Assembly (NCBI RefSeq): GCF_002797815.1
Contig: NZ_PGFJ01000001.1
Span: 2,170,001-2,234,000 of the forward strand
From: Mucilaginibacter auburnensis
Lineage (GTDB): Bacteria > Bacteroidota > Bacteroidia > Sphingobacteriales > Sphingobacteriaceae
Direction of reading: 5' to 3'
Length of the DNA stretch: 64,000 nucleotides
Positions within the stretch are counted from its first letter, which is position 1; each line of letters opens with the position of its first letter. Below the pieces are notes generated by a model. That model did not search any database and was not told where the DNA came from. It saw only the letters and a list, made by a program, of their open reading frames with translations. The position numbers and the translations under genes were made by a program. Shown in pieces: positions 15,911-24,559 of this stretch.

Positions 15911-16759
15911 ATGGCAACAAAAGTTCCAAAAAAACAGAATAAACAACCCGGCATTGAGGCTGAAATGGACCCACGCCCCGAGTATATTAAACCAGGTTAT
16001 AAAGCTGCCGGTAAATTAATGGGCAAAGTTGCCTTAATTACAGGGGGAGATAGCGGTATTGGTCGCGCAGTAACCATACACTACGCCCGCGAGGGTGCCG
16101 ATGTAGGCATTGTTTATCTTAATGAGGACGTTGACGCGCTGGAAACACTGAAAGAAGTTGAGCGTTTTGGCCGGAAGTGCCTGCTCATAAAAGGCGACGT
16201 TAAAAAAAGCTCTTTCTGTAAAAAAGCGGTGGAAAAGATGTTCAAGGAGTTTGGTCAATTAAACATATTGGTCAACAACGCCGGTATGCAAATACCCGAA
16301 GATGAAATGGAGCAGATAAGCGATAAGAACATGGAAGAAACCTTTCGAACCAATATATTCGCTTACTTTTATTTTGCTGATGCTGCTCTTAAGCACATGC
16401 AGGAGGGCGATACCATTATCAACACCACTTCAGTAACAGCCTATCGTTCATCGCCGCACCTTATTGATTATTCATCTACCAAAGGCGCCATTACATCTTT
16501 TACCCGCTCATTGGCTACCAACCTGTCTAAACGTAAAATAAGGGTGAACGCGGTGGCACCTGGGCCGGTTTGGACACCGCTTATTGTATCAACTTTCAAA
16601 AAAGAAGATATAGAAAAATTCGGTACGCAAACCACAATGGAAAGGGCAGGGCAGCCATCAGAGTTAGGTCCGGCTTATGTCTTTTTAGCTTCAGATGATG
16701 CCTCATTTATAACCGGGCAGGTGTTACATGTTAACGGTGGGGAAGTAGTAAACGGCTAA
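15911..16759 (+). CDS. SDR-family oxidoreductase
   Basis: A 282-residue short-chain dehydrogenase/reductase with an N-terminal extension of about 40 residues (Lys/Pro-rich, KPGYKAAGKLMGK) as in the YghA / general-stress-protein 39 group. Cofactor motif TGGDSGIGRA near 45-54, NNAG near 123-126, catalytic Ser in NTTSVTAYRSSP and YxxxK in YSSTKGAI near 191-198; late motif ASDDASFITGQVLHVNGG. The substrate is unknown; this subgroup is often stress-related. The next gene starts on the last base of its stop codon, so the two are translationally adjacent. Confidence 0.88.
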   Translation: MATKVPKKQNKQPGIEAEMDPRPEYIKPGYKAAGKLMGKVALITGGDSGIGRAVTIHYAREGADVGIVYLNEDVDALETLKEVERFGRKCLLIKGDVKKSSFCKKAVEKMFKEFGQLNILVNNAGMQIPEDEMEQISDKNMEETFRTNIFAYFYFADAALKHMQEGDTIINTTSVTAYRSSPHLIDYSSTKGAITSFTRSLATNLSKRKIRVNAVAPGPVWTPLIVSTFKKEDIEKFGTQTTMERAGQPSELGPAYVFLASDDASFITGQVLHVNGGEVVNG

Positions 16760-17514
16760 TGAAGTTTAAAATAAAGCTCACATATTACGTAACATGCGTG
16801 TTGCTTTTTGCCTTATTGGGTTCGGCTTATTCTGCCAGCGCACAATATAATGATAGCACCTTCTATCATGTCAGTTTTGCGCCAACAGGCTCTATTAACA
16901 AAGCTAATGGCAACACAGCTTACCTGCTTAATAATAACCTTAAGTTTAATATCCGCAAAAAGGTGATCTCTTTTAATTTTACGAACACTTGGATCTATGG
17001 GCGGCAAAACGTTGGGCTTACCAATAATGATTATTCGTCGTTTGTTGACTTTAACGTTTACAAGGGGCCTGAGCACTTTTATTATTGGGGATTATTAAAT
17101 TACAACACCAGTTATTCGCTTAAAATAAATAATCAGTTACTGGCAGGTGGGGGCTTGGCTTACAACATTATTGATAAACCCAATGCTTATCTAAATTTAA
17201 GTGATGGTATTTTATATGATGCCAGCGACCTGATGATAGATGGAAACCGAAGCGTTTACCATACCTATCGTAATTCCTTGAGATTGGCCATGAAGTTTAA
17301 CATCAACAACCTGGTAACTTTTGAGAGCAGCACCTTCTTACAAAACTCATTAGACCGCCGTTATGACTACATTATCCGTTCTGCCAGTAGCTTGCAATTT
17401 AAGCTACGCAGCTGGATAAGTGTAAGTTCATCGCTCAATTACAATAGGCAAAACCGCACTGGAGGCGAAAACTTGCTGTTTACGTATGGATTGAATTTTG
17501 AAAAGTATTTTTGA
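16759..17514 (+). CDS. DUF481-like outer-membrane protein
   Basis: A 251-residue exported protein with a signal peptide (cleavage near SASAQ, about residue 29) and a mature part of alternating hydrophobic/polar strands rich in Tyr, Asn and Phe that ends in an aromatic residue (EKYF), as expected of a beta-barrel. The pattern of short strands resembles DUF481 proteins. Its ATG overlaps the SDR stop by one base. No catalytic motif is visible and the function is unknown. It converges on the VIT gene with a 7-bp gap. Confidence 0.65.
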   Translation: MKFKIKLTYYVTCVLLFALLGSAYSASAQYNDSTFYHVSFAPTGSINKANGNTAYLLNNNLKFNIRKKVISFNFTNTWIYGRQNVGLTNNDYSSFVDFNVYKGPEHFYYWGLLNYNTSYSLKINNQLLAGGGLAYNIIDKPNAYLNLSDGILYDASDLMIDGNRSVYHTYRNSLRLAMKFNINNLVTFESSTFLQNSLDRRYDYIIRSASSLQFKLRSWISVSSSLNYNRQNRTGGENLLFTYGLNFEKYF

Positions 17515-17521
17515 GATCGAT

Positions 17522-18223
17522 TTAAACTTTCACTCCAAAAATATAGCCCACCACGCCCGAAAGCCCCATGGCTAAAGTACCCCAAATAGTAATACGTAAA
17601 ACAGCCTTACCTATGGTTGCGCCCCCTGTTTTCGCTGCCACCGCACCTAATATCATCAAGGCAACAATGGTGAAGGCATATAAGTAGTATTCCATGGCTT
17701 TAACAGGGCAAAACAACACCGCTAACACAGGTAATATGCCACCGGCTGTAAACGATGCGCCCGAAGCCAATGCTGCCTGTATAGGGTTAGCCTGGCTTAT
17801 TTCAGTAATACCCAGTTCATCACGCACGTGCGCGCCCAGTGCATCATGTTCGGTTAATTCCTGTGCCACCAGCATGGCGGTTTCTTTTTTCAAACCACGG
17901 CGTTCATAGATCTGGGCAAGCATTTGTAACTCTTCTTCCGGCATCTCCTGCAGCTCAATTGCTTCACGGGCAATGTCGGCAGTTTCAGTATCGGTTTGTG
18001 AGCTTACAGAAACATATTCACCCGCTGCCATGGAGAGCGCACCCGCAACCAGGCTGGCAACAGTAGCCAATACAATGGGCTCGCGTGTACTGCTGGCGGC
18101 CGCCACCCCAATAGCTAAACTCGATACAGATATAATACCATCGTTAGCGCCCAAAACCGCTGCCCGCAACCAATTGCTCCTGTTAATGTAATGGGTATCA
18201 AGGTAATTGTCTATAGTGAGCAT
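17522..18223 (-). CDS. VIT1/CCC1-family iron/manganese transporter
   Basis: A 233-residue membrane protein of the VIT family, moving Fe(II) or Mn(II) out of the cytoplasm. N-terminal LRAAVLGANDGIISVSSLAIGVAAAS is the family signature of helix 1; helix 2 ends LSMAAGEYVSVSSQTDTE, followed by a cytoplasmic helical metal-binding domain rich in Glu (about 85-145, including EEELQMLAQIYERRG and ELTEHDALGAHVRDELG) and three more helices (about 155-230). Length and order match the family. Metal preference is not readable. Confidence 0.87.
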   Translation of the reverse strand: MLTIDNYLDTHYINRSNWLRAAVLGANDGIISVSSLAIGVAAASSTREPIVLATVASLVAGALSMAAGEYVSVSSQTDTETADIAREAIELQEMPEEELQMLAQIYERRGLKKETAMLVAQELTEHDALGAHVRDELGITEISQANPIQAALASGASFTAGGILPVLAVLFCPVKAMEYYLYAFTIVALMILGAVAAKTGGATIGKAVLRITIWGTLAMGLSGVVGYIFGVKV

Positions 18224-18374
18224 GTTTGCTGTTTATTTGTTGAAATATGATGATGCGATAGCTAAAGTAAGCCTTTTGCGCCGGATTTGGTAATTGAAAT
18301 AAATTAAGAACAGACAGTAACTTGTATGCAGGAAATATCAATACTTGTAAAGAATAATTGCATTATGGTGCTGC

Positions 18375-19910
18375 TTAATTATCAACCTCGGCTTCATCAA
18401 TTTTTGAAGTTATTTTGCGAACCATCTGGTCTAATTCATCAGCAGAGAACTTTAAATAACTCAATACTTCGTTTAACTCTTCACGGTTGCAGGTATTGGC
18501 CAATTCAACCAGACCAAGTATAGATGCTAATGGTCTGCGTATCTCGTGTGATTCGATCCAGGCAATTTCCCGCAATATGTTATTTTGATGTTTAAGAGAT
18601 TCTTCCTGCTCTTTAATGTCGTTTATATCACGTATTGATCCAACCATCCGCAGCGGTTGTTGTTGCTCGTTATAAATAATACTGGCCTTATCACTTACCC
18701 AACGATAATTAACATTACCACAATTTACACGATACTCGCAGGCATATTTGGTTGCATTGGCACTTAACGCTTTGGCCATGGTTGATGTTAATACCGGTAG
18801 GTCATCAACATGTACAAGTGACAGCCATGCATTGGCTGGGTCAGAGATGATATATTTTTCTAAACCTATAAAGTGTCCCTTGGTTTCTGAGTACGACACT
18901 TTGTTGGTTAACAGATCAAATTCATACAACATATCCTGTGATGCTGCGGCAGCCTGGTTATATCTTTCCAATGCCAACTCCAGTTTCAGATCTTTTTCTT
19001 TACTTTCTGTAATGTCAGTTAAATAAACAGCTAAACCCTCTTGGGTTGGATAACATGACATGCTTAGCCATTTTTTTACGTTGATGCCATACCCTTCAAA
19101 CTTTACTGTGATTTTTTCTGATAACGCTTTTTTATAATGGTGATAAAAAGGGGAGTCGGCTCCATTTGGCCAAACCTGCATAAAGTTTTTCCCATTTACA
19201 TCCGTCCGCTTTAAGCCAGATATTTTTTCAAACATGGCGTTTGCCATGCTAATGTTCCAGTTTTTGTCTAATAGAAAAAAAGCATCGCTTATACTGTTAA
19301 GCGTATCTTCCAAACGTAGCAGATAATCATTTTTTTCTTGTTCAAGCCGTTTAAGTTCTGTAACATCCTTAGCCAGCACCATTATCTTGTTTTCACCGTT
19401 GTTTTTGATGTGCTGCAAACTGATCTGCACATCTATCAGATCACCATTCTTTTTTTGATGCACCCAGGTGCCAACATCATTGTAGCCTTCGGGAAGCGTT
19501 TTTATAATTTTTGAAAGCTCTTTTCTATACTGAGTTGGCCTGATATCAAGCACGCGCATTTGTTTAAATTCATCGCGGGTGTAGCCATAATGGTTTACGG
19601 CAGCATCGTTAACATCGGTAAACTGCAGCGTGTCTTGCCGGTATATCCACATGGGTGATGGATTGTTGTCAAAATAACTACGGTACTGTTGCTCGCTGGC
19701 GGCTAAACGGCTGTTGTATTTATCAATAAGTTTATACAGCATTACACCTGTAAAAATTACATATAATGAACCTTTAGCAATGTTAAGGTACACCATGTTG
19801 GCGCGGTTGGCGCTGATGTGCACCATGTCAAGCAGGTTATCGCTAAGGGCTATCCATGCCAGCGCAACAACAATATAAATTGCAGCTATTTTAAACGCGG
19901 CCGATCTCAT
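18375..19910 (-). CDS. Multi-PAS sensor protein with DHp domain but no ATPase domain
   Basis: A 511-residue protein with two N-terminal membrane helices (about 5-25 and 43-62), three PAS domains (about 75-190, 200-310 and 320-440) and a C-terminal dimerisation/phosphoacceptor helix with IAWIESHEIRRPLASI, whose His455 is the H-box histidine. The protein stops 56 residues later without N, G1 or G2 boxes, so there is no catalytic HATPase domain. No frameshift or continuation is visible in the next 150 bases. It must be phosphorylated by another kinase, act as a phosphatase or dimeric adaptor, or be a decayed kinase. No partner receiver gene is adjacent. Confidence 0.8.
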   Translation of the reverse strand: MRSAAFKIAAIYIVVALAWIALSDNLLDMVHISANRANMVYLNIAKGSLYVIFTGVMLYKLIDKYNSRLAASEQQYRSYFDNNPSPMWIYRQDTLQFTDVNDAAVNHYGYTRDEFKQMRVLDIRPTQYRKELSKIIKTLPEGYNDVGTWVHQKKNGDLIDVQISLQHIKNNGENKIMVLAKDVTELKRLEQEKNDYLLRLEDTLNSISDAFFLLDKNWNISMANAMFEKISGLKRTDVNGKNFMQVWPNGADSPFYHHYKKALSEKITVKFEGYGINVKKWLSMSCYPTQEGLAVYLTDITESKEKDLKLELALERYNQAAAASQDMLYEFDLLTNKVSYSETKGHFIGLEKYIISDPANAWLSLVHVDDLPVLTSTMAKALSANATKYACEYRVNCGNVNYRWVSDKASIIYNEQQQPLRMVGSIRDINDIKEQEESLKHQNNILREIAWIESHEIRRPLASILGLVELANTCNREELNEVLSYLKFSADELDQMVRKITSKIDEAEVDN

Positions 19911-20375
19911 TAATTATAATTGGCATTGTTAGTGTGATAAAGATAAACACTACTACAATATGCAAATTTTTACGGTAAGCAAGCTTTTTTGTTTAGAGAT
20001 AATGGTTTTACTATAGTCTGCATTTATAGTCTCTAACAATTCTCGCCCTGTGCAATACAAGGTGATAATAGTACTGCTTAGCTTTGATGCCGGATATTAT
20101 TATACCTCATATACGAGTACTATGCCTATTGCATCTTTTATGAGGGGGGAATTTAAGTGTAGTGTTTCGCGAATCTACTTAGTGTACTGAACCTTGTCCC
20201 ATTTGGTGGACCAAAATTTTTCATTACTGAAAGTGCTGAACAGAAAAATCGGTAACTGAATAGTTTGTTTTAATTAAATATTTGATTTATAGTTGTTTAT
20301 AAATAAAATATAAACTAAAAAAATACTGTGCCGCATATTTATGTGGGACAACATAGTGTAGCAAGGGTTGTCGAA
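19911..20375. other. Gene-poor interval, no recognised element
   Basis: About 465 bases without a convincing gene. A 43-codon open frame (20062-20190, GTG start) has no recognisable similarity or good start signal. I see no tRNA fold, IS end or repeat shared with the rest of the window. The left end should carry the promoter of the PAS protein gene. Confidence 0.6.
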
Positions 20376-20377
20376 AT

Positions 20378-20412
20378 AAAAAAACCTCCGCCGGTTAGGC
20401 GGAGGTTTTTTT
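20378..20412 (-). terminator. Bidirectional-type terminator of the porin gene
   Basis: A 9-bp GC-rich stem (20384-20392 with 20398-20406, 5-nt loop) flanked by A-run and T-run, so it works on either strand. It lies 18 bases past the stop of the OmpP1/FadL-like gene. Confidence 0.88.
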
Positions 20413-20429
20413 ATGTTATGATTACGATG

Positions 20430-21926
20430 TTAAAAACGTACTCCTAAAGTAAGGAAAAGATTGTCGTTCACCCTGTTAACATTAGCACCCGGAGTGCCTG
20501 AAGTTAACAGGTATGGGTTGATAACCTGGGTGGCCGAAACATGTTGATAAGCAGCGTCAATATAGTAGGTGCCAAAACGGTAACCTAAACCGGCTGTTCC
20601 CATAGTGGTAGTTTTGCCATCAGTTTTCAACGGACTGCCTAACAAACCATAACCGCCGCGTAACATTAAGTTCGTAGCTACTTTCACCTCAGCGCCGAAG
20701 CGAGCGTTAACCGCACCTTTATAGTTGTTGCGGATAATAGAGTTATCGTAAGAGGCATCAAAAGCATCGCTGCTATTTATTTTGGTTGAGCTGTAATCAA
20801 CATACTCAACATCGCCGGTTATAAAACCTGCTTTACCAAAAAACACAGATAAACCACCGGCAGCTTTAAAAGGTGTACGCATGGTGTAGGTCAGCGTATA
20901 ATCTGGCGACACACTATTGTATCTTTTATTATTGGTGCTGTAAGATGTATTAAGGCTTTCGCTGTAAATGTCGTCAATGCTCATCCAGGTAGGGCTGGTT
21001 ATTTGCGCGCCTAACCTAACATTCTCTTCAATCTTATATATGGCGCCAATTTTAGCGTTAAAGCCTGCACCCCTAGTAGCCTGAAACTGGCTATAGGTTG
21101 AATTATAGTTTTTAACACTGAAAACACCTGTGGTACCATCGTCATTGTTGACAGAGCCAACCTCGTTGAACATATTGGTTGAATTATAACGCAAGCTGGT
21201 TATACCAATACCAAAACCCAGATAAAGTTTATTGCTGTAATTGGCACCTAAAGATAGGTTAAATTCTGATTGGCCACCCGTACGGGTAATTGCATTTGCT
21301 TGCTTTACAGGTGTTACCAAATTTGCCCCGTTACGAGGGTTATTGGCTTCATAATTACCTGCAGTTCCGTACTGATCTATCAGGAAATGATCGTAGGCGT
21401 ATCCTTGAACAAAGTCGCCTGTTGTGCCTGAATTGGTAGCTAAGGTGCCGTAGTAATCATTAATTGAATTAGCCTTATTTGTGCCGCCGTAATTGATATT
21501 ATCGCCAAAATCATTAGTGCGGTTATATCCCACTCCAAAGTTAACGCTCAGCCAGCCTTTAGTTTTATCACGTCCGCGTGGCGTGTTCATCCTACTGTAA
21601 AACACAGCAGAAAAGTTGTTAAGGTTTCCGGAGTTTTTAGAACCACTGCTGTTTTCACCAAGGTAGGAGGCGTTATTTTTAGTGCCGTTAAACTCAGGCG
21701 TTATACTAATCTCCGAGCGCGTAAAAAAACCTAAACCTGCCGGGTTTCCACCAACCGAAGTCAGGTCTCCACCTACGGCAACATTAGCGCTACCCATTCC
21801 CTTTAATCTTGAGGTGGTACCGGTTTGTCCGGTTGAAAAGCGTATGGCATCTTTGGCATATTGAGCAAAGCTGCTTTTGCCTATAGCTGTCAAAGCTATA
21901 AGGCACATTATATGTTTTATTCTCAT
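20430..21926 (-). CDS. OmpP1/FadL/TodX-family outer-membrane transporter
   Basis: A 498-residue outer-membrane beta-barrel for uptake of hydrophobic molecules such as fatty acids or aromatic compounds. It has a signal peptide (cleavage near SSFAQ, residue 21), the family hallmark plug region GMGSANVAVGGDLTSVGGNPAGL (the NPAG motif), strands with alternating aromatic residues throughout, and a C-terminal Phe (LGVRF). The substrate is unknown; Bacteroidetes members are often labelled hemin receptors without proof. It sits 22 bases downstream of a Gly/Tyr-rich lipoprotein gene on the same strand and ends in a strong terminator, so the two are likely one unit. Confidence 0.85.
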   Translation of the reverse strand: MRIKHIMCLIALTAIGKSSFAQYAKDAIRFSTGQTGTTSRLKGMGSANVAVGGDLTSVGGNPAGLGFFTRSEISITPEFNGTKNNASYLGENSSGSKNSGNLNNFSAVFYSRMNTPRGRDKTKGWLSVNFGVGYNRTNDFGDNINYGGTNKANSINDYYGTLATNSGTTGDFVQGYAYDHFLIDQYGTAGNYEANNPRNGANLVTPVKQANAITRTGGQSEFNLSLGANYSNKLYLGFGIGITSLRYNSTNMFNEVGSVNNDDGTTGVFSVKNYNSTYSQFQATRGAGFNAKIGAIYKIEENVRLGAQITSPTWMSIDDIYSESLNTSYSTNNKRYNSVSPDYTLTYTMRTPFKAAGGLSVFFGKAGFITGDVEYVDYSSTKINSSDAFDASYDNSIIRNNYKGAVNARFGAEVKVATNLMLRGGYGLLGSPLKTDGKTTTMGTAGLGYRFGTYYIDAAYQHVSATQVINPYLLTSGTPGANVNRVNDNLFLTLGVRF

Positions 21927-21948
21927 AGTGTTATGTCAGCTAAAAAGT

Positions 21949-22827
21949 TTATGGTCTAACCGGACGGCCACCGCCACCACCTCCGCCACCGGAGTTGCCT
22001 CCACCGCCGCCGCCACCAAAGCTTGGTGATGGGGCAGGAGCAGGATTATATGTTGGCCTGCGGTCTACCTGTTGAATAACCTGGCGTGTTTGACCATCGC
22101 GTGAGCTTGTAGAACGAACAGCTCTTGTTTGTCCGCCTGTACTGTAAATGCTTTGTGTGCTCAGGTCACCTGGCCTGCGGCCCGGCATTGTTTCATAAAC
22201 GGTTGTACGGCCCGGTCTTGCTACCGTTGCCGATGTACCACCTGCATAAACCGGACGAGGATTTTGTCTTGAATAACCGCCGGTTACAAAACCGCCGCCA
22301 TATCCCCAACCGTAACCGCCAATGCCCGGGTAGCCCCAAGGTGAATAGGCATAACCATAGCCCAATCCCCAGCCATAGCCATAAAATGATGCGTAGAATG
22401 GGTCATAAAAGTATGGTGAATAGATACCTCCATAAAAGAAAGGGTCATAACCCCAGCCAAAGCCATAATTAAAGCCTAAGCCTCTATTCCAGCCGCCCAT
22501 GCCGTAGCCCAAGCCCCATCTCATTGAATTGTAAGGCGAATAGCCGTAGTAAAAGCTATTATAGCCAAAGGGTGAGTAATAATCAAAACGATTGATGCGT
22601 GAAGCATAATCACCATAATAATAGTACTCGTCGCTATTGTAGCCATTGTTATTGTAACCATTAGCCTGATAGCTGTCGTCGGCATACATTATCTCGTCGC
22701 CGGCTTTTGCCTGGGTAAAATATACGTCGTCGTCATCAGCGCCCGGCGTAGATGCTAACTTCTGGCTGGTTGAGCAGGCACTCAAGCTTATAACACAGAT
22801 AGCAATTAAATATTTTAGGTTGCGCAT
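21949..22827 (-). CDS. Gly/Tyr-rich lipoprotein of low complexity
   Basis: A 292-residue lipoprotein: hydrophobic signal followed by the lipobox LSAC at 16-19. After a short acidic linker (DDDDVYF) the middle (about 60-185) is a low-complexity run of Tyr, Gly, Phe and Pro (repeats of YGYG, YSPF, GWGYG), then a Thr/Arg-rich part and a final poly-Gly tail (about 270-288). Such composition suggests an extended or sticky surface or periplasmic protein; similar sequences in the group are often mislabelled vitellogenin-like. No domain is recognisable. It precedes the FadL-like porin gene by 22 bases and is divergent from proS. Confidence 0.7.
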   Translation of the reverse strand: MRNLKYLIAICVISLSACSTSQKLASTPGADDDDVYFTQAKAGDEIMYADDSYQANGYNNNGYNSDEYYYYGDYASRINRFDYYSPFGYNSFYYGYSPYNSMRWGLGYGMGGWNRGLGFNYGFGWGYDPFFYGGIYSPYFYDPFYASFYGYGWGLGYGYAYSPWGYPGIGGYGWGYGGGFVTGGYSRQNPRPVYAGGTSATVARPGRTTVYETMPGRRPGDLSTQSIYSTGGQTRAVRSTSSRDGQTRQVIQQVDRRPTYNPAPAPSPSFGGGGGGGNSGGGGGGGGRPVRP

Positions 22828-22913
22828 AGTTTTATGTATTGGCAGATTTATAAAATTAGACAGATAAAAGCCGATAAGGTTTAATTAACATAGGCTAATA
22901 ACGTATAAATTTA

Positions 22914-22921
22914 TAAATTTG
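22914..22921 (+). promoter_or_regulatory. Putative -7 element of proS
   Basis: TAAATTTG matches TAnnTTTG. Initiation around 22928 would exclude the first in-frame ATG (22923) and supports the ATG at 22965. No clear TTG element is found 20 bases upstream. Confidence 0.4.
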
Positions 22922-22964
22922 GATGCTAAACTATAAAAATATAAAGTCAAATTCTATTCAACGT

Positions 22965-24437
22965 ATGAGCAAAGGTGTTATAAGTAAAGATGAAGATTAC
23001 TCGCAATGGTATAACGACCTGGTAATTAAGGCCGATATGGCCGAATACTCACCTGTTAGAGGGTGTATGATCATTAAGCCTTATGGTTACTCTATATGGG
23101 AGAAGATGCAGGGTGTGCTTGATAAAATGTTTAAAGACACCGGCCACAGCAATGCTTATTTTCCTTTACTTATCCCAAAATCTTTTTTTTCAAAGGAAGC
23201 CAGTCACGTTGATGGCTTTGCTAAAGAGTGCGCCGTGGTTACTCACTATCGCCTAAAAAATGATGGCGAGGGTAATATTATTGTTGACGAAGAAGCCAAG
23301 CTGGAAGAGGAACTGATCATTCGTCCAACTTCAGAAACCATTATCTGGAATACGTATAAGGGTTGGATACAATCCTACCGCGACCTGCCCATATTGGTTA
23401 ACCAATGGGCTAATGTAATGCGGTGGGAAATGCGTACACGTTTATTTTTGCGTACAAGCGAGTTTTTATGGCAGGAAGGTCATACCGCTCATGCAACATC
23501 CGAAGAAGCCATTGCTGAAACAGAACAAATGCTGAACGTTTATGCAGATTTTGTTGAGAACTGGTTGGCGCTGCCTGTAGTTAAAGGACGTAAAACTGCT
23601 AACGAACGCTTTGCAGGTGCGTTAGATACCTATTGTATTGAAGCTTTAATGCAGGATGGGAAAGCATTACAAGCCGGAACCTCCCACTTTTTAGGGCAAA
23701 ATTTCGCAAAAGCTTTTGATGTAAAATTTACTACCAGAGATAATAAACAGGATTACGTTTGGGCAACCTCATGGGGAGTGTCAACGCGTTTGATAGGTGC
23801 CTTAATAATGGCGCATTCTGACGATGCTGGTTTGGTATTGCCACCAAAACTGGCGCCAATACAAGTTGTGGTTGTGCCTATTTACAAGCATGATGAAGAA
23901 TTGGTAAACATAACCAACTATGTTAATGCATTAAACACCGAATTAAAAGCAAAAGGTATATCAGTTAAATTTGATAACCGCGATACACACCGCCCGGGTG
24001 CTAAGTTTGCCGAGTATGAGTTAAAAGGCGTTCCGTTGCGTGTTGCAATTGGTAGTCGTGATATGCAGAATGGTACCGTCGAGTTGGCTCGAAGAGACAC
24101 TAAAACAAAAGAGACTGTAAATCAGGACGGTTTGGCTAATAAAATTGAAGCGTTGCTTGAAGAGATACAGAATAACATTTACCAAAAAGCCGCTAACTTC
24201 AGAGTTGAAAATACTACCGAAGTTAACGACTATGAAGAGTTTAAACGTTTGTTAGATGAGAAACCAGGTTTCCTATCTGCCCATTGGGATGGCACATCTG
24301 AAACCGAACAACGCATAAAAGACGAAACCAAGGCTACTATACGCTGTATACCTTTAGATAATAAACAGGAAGAAGGTAAGTGTATTTTGACAGGGAAACC
24401 GTCAACTCAAAGAGTATTGTTTGCAAGGGCTTATTAA
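22965..24437 (+). CDS. proS: Prolyl-tRNA synthetase, archaeal/eukaryotic-like type
   Basis: A class II synthetase for proline of about 490 residues, of the ProS type 3 (no editing insertion between motifs 2 and 3), as shown by length and by the C-terminal tyrosine (LFARAY). Motifs: N-terminal [20 protein letters not shown], motif 1 region YSIWEKMQ..., [16 protein letters not shown], motif 2 [20 protein letters not shown], motif 3 [12 protein letters not shown], anticodon-binding domain from about 290, then a C-terminal part with partly conserved Cys (IRCIP, KCILTG). The first in-frame ATG (22923) gives 14 extra residues that do not look like family sequence. Confidence 0.93.
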   Translation: MSKGVISKDEDYSQWYNDLVIKADMAEYSPVRGCMIIKPYGYSIWEKMQGVLDKMFKDTGHSNAYFPLLIPKSFFSKEASHVDGFAKECAVVTHYRLKNDGEGNIIVDEEAKLEEELIIRPTSETIIWNTYKGWIQSYRDLPILVNQWANVMRWEMRTRLFLRTSEFLWQEGHTAHATSEEAIAETEQMLNVYADFVENWLALPVVKGRKTANERFAGALDTYCIEALMQDGKALQAGTSHFLGQNFAKAFDVKFTTRDNKQDYVWATSWGVSTRLIGALIMAHSDDAGLVLPPKLAPIQVVVVPIYKHDEELVNITNYVNALNTELKAKGISVKFDNRDTHRPGAKFAEYELKGVPLRVAIGSRDMQNGTVELARRDTKTKETVNQDGLANKIEALLEEIQNNIYQKAANFRVENTTEVNDYEEFKRLLDEKPGFLSAHWDGTSETEQRIKDETKATIRCIPLDNKQEEGKCILTGKPSTQRVLFARAY

Positions 24438-24465
24438 GCTCCCCAACCCGCTAAAGGGGGAGCTT
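24437..24465 (-). repeat. GC-rich palindromic repeat, copy A
   Basis: Contains the CCCGCTAAAGGGGGAG core, the inverted and slightly degenerate form of copies B and C. It begins at the last base of the proS stop codon. Core of the family: CCCCCTTTAGGGGG. Confidence 0.75.
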
Positions 24466-24532
24466 TGAAAGCTTTATGGGTTGTGTAATTAAAAAGTAAA
24501 CCAATCTCACACCTTTGGGTTTGAGAATAAAA

Positions 24533-24558
24533 GTTCCCCCTTTAGGGGGCGGAGGGGG
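24533..24558 (+). repeat. GC-rich palindromic repeat, copy B, directly 5' of an ATG
   Basis: Contains CCCCCTTTAGGGGG followed by CGGAGGGGG, one base before the start codon at 24560. GGAGG in the repeat sits where a Shine-Dalgarno would. Frame can be read back through it to 24515, but that extension is repeat-coded. Confidence 0.8.
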
Positions 24559-24559
24559 T

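Noticed and set aside
18375..18430. Frameshift that might have removed an ATPase domain from the PAS protein
   Set aside because: No N- or G-box-like coding sequence is found in any frame downstream.
20062..20190. 43-codon ORF upstream of the porin terminator
   Set aside because: No recognisable similarity, weak start, AT-rich; likely chance.
24505..24526. SAM riboswitch before the trans-sulfuration gene
   Set aside because: Only a small hairpin is seen; none of the SAM-I or SAM-II conserved parts are recognisable.
24515..24559. N-terminal extension of the trans-sulfuration enzyme
   Set aside because: Repeat-coded (PPLGGGGG-like) and absent from the family; the ATG at 24560 fits.
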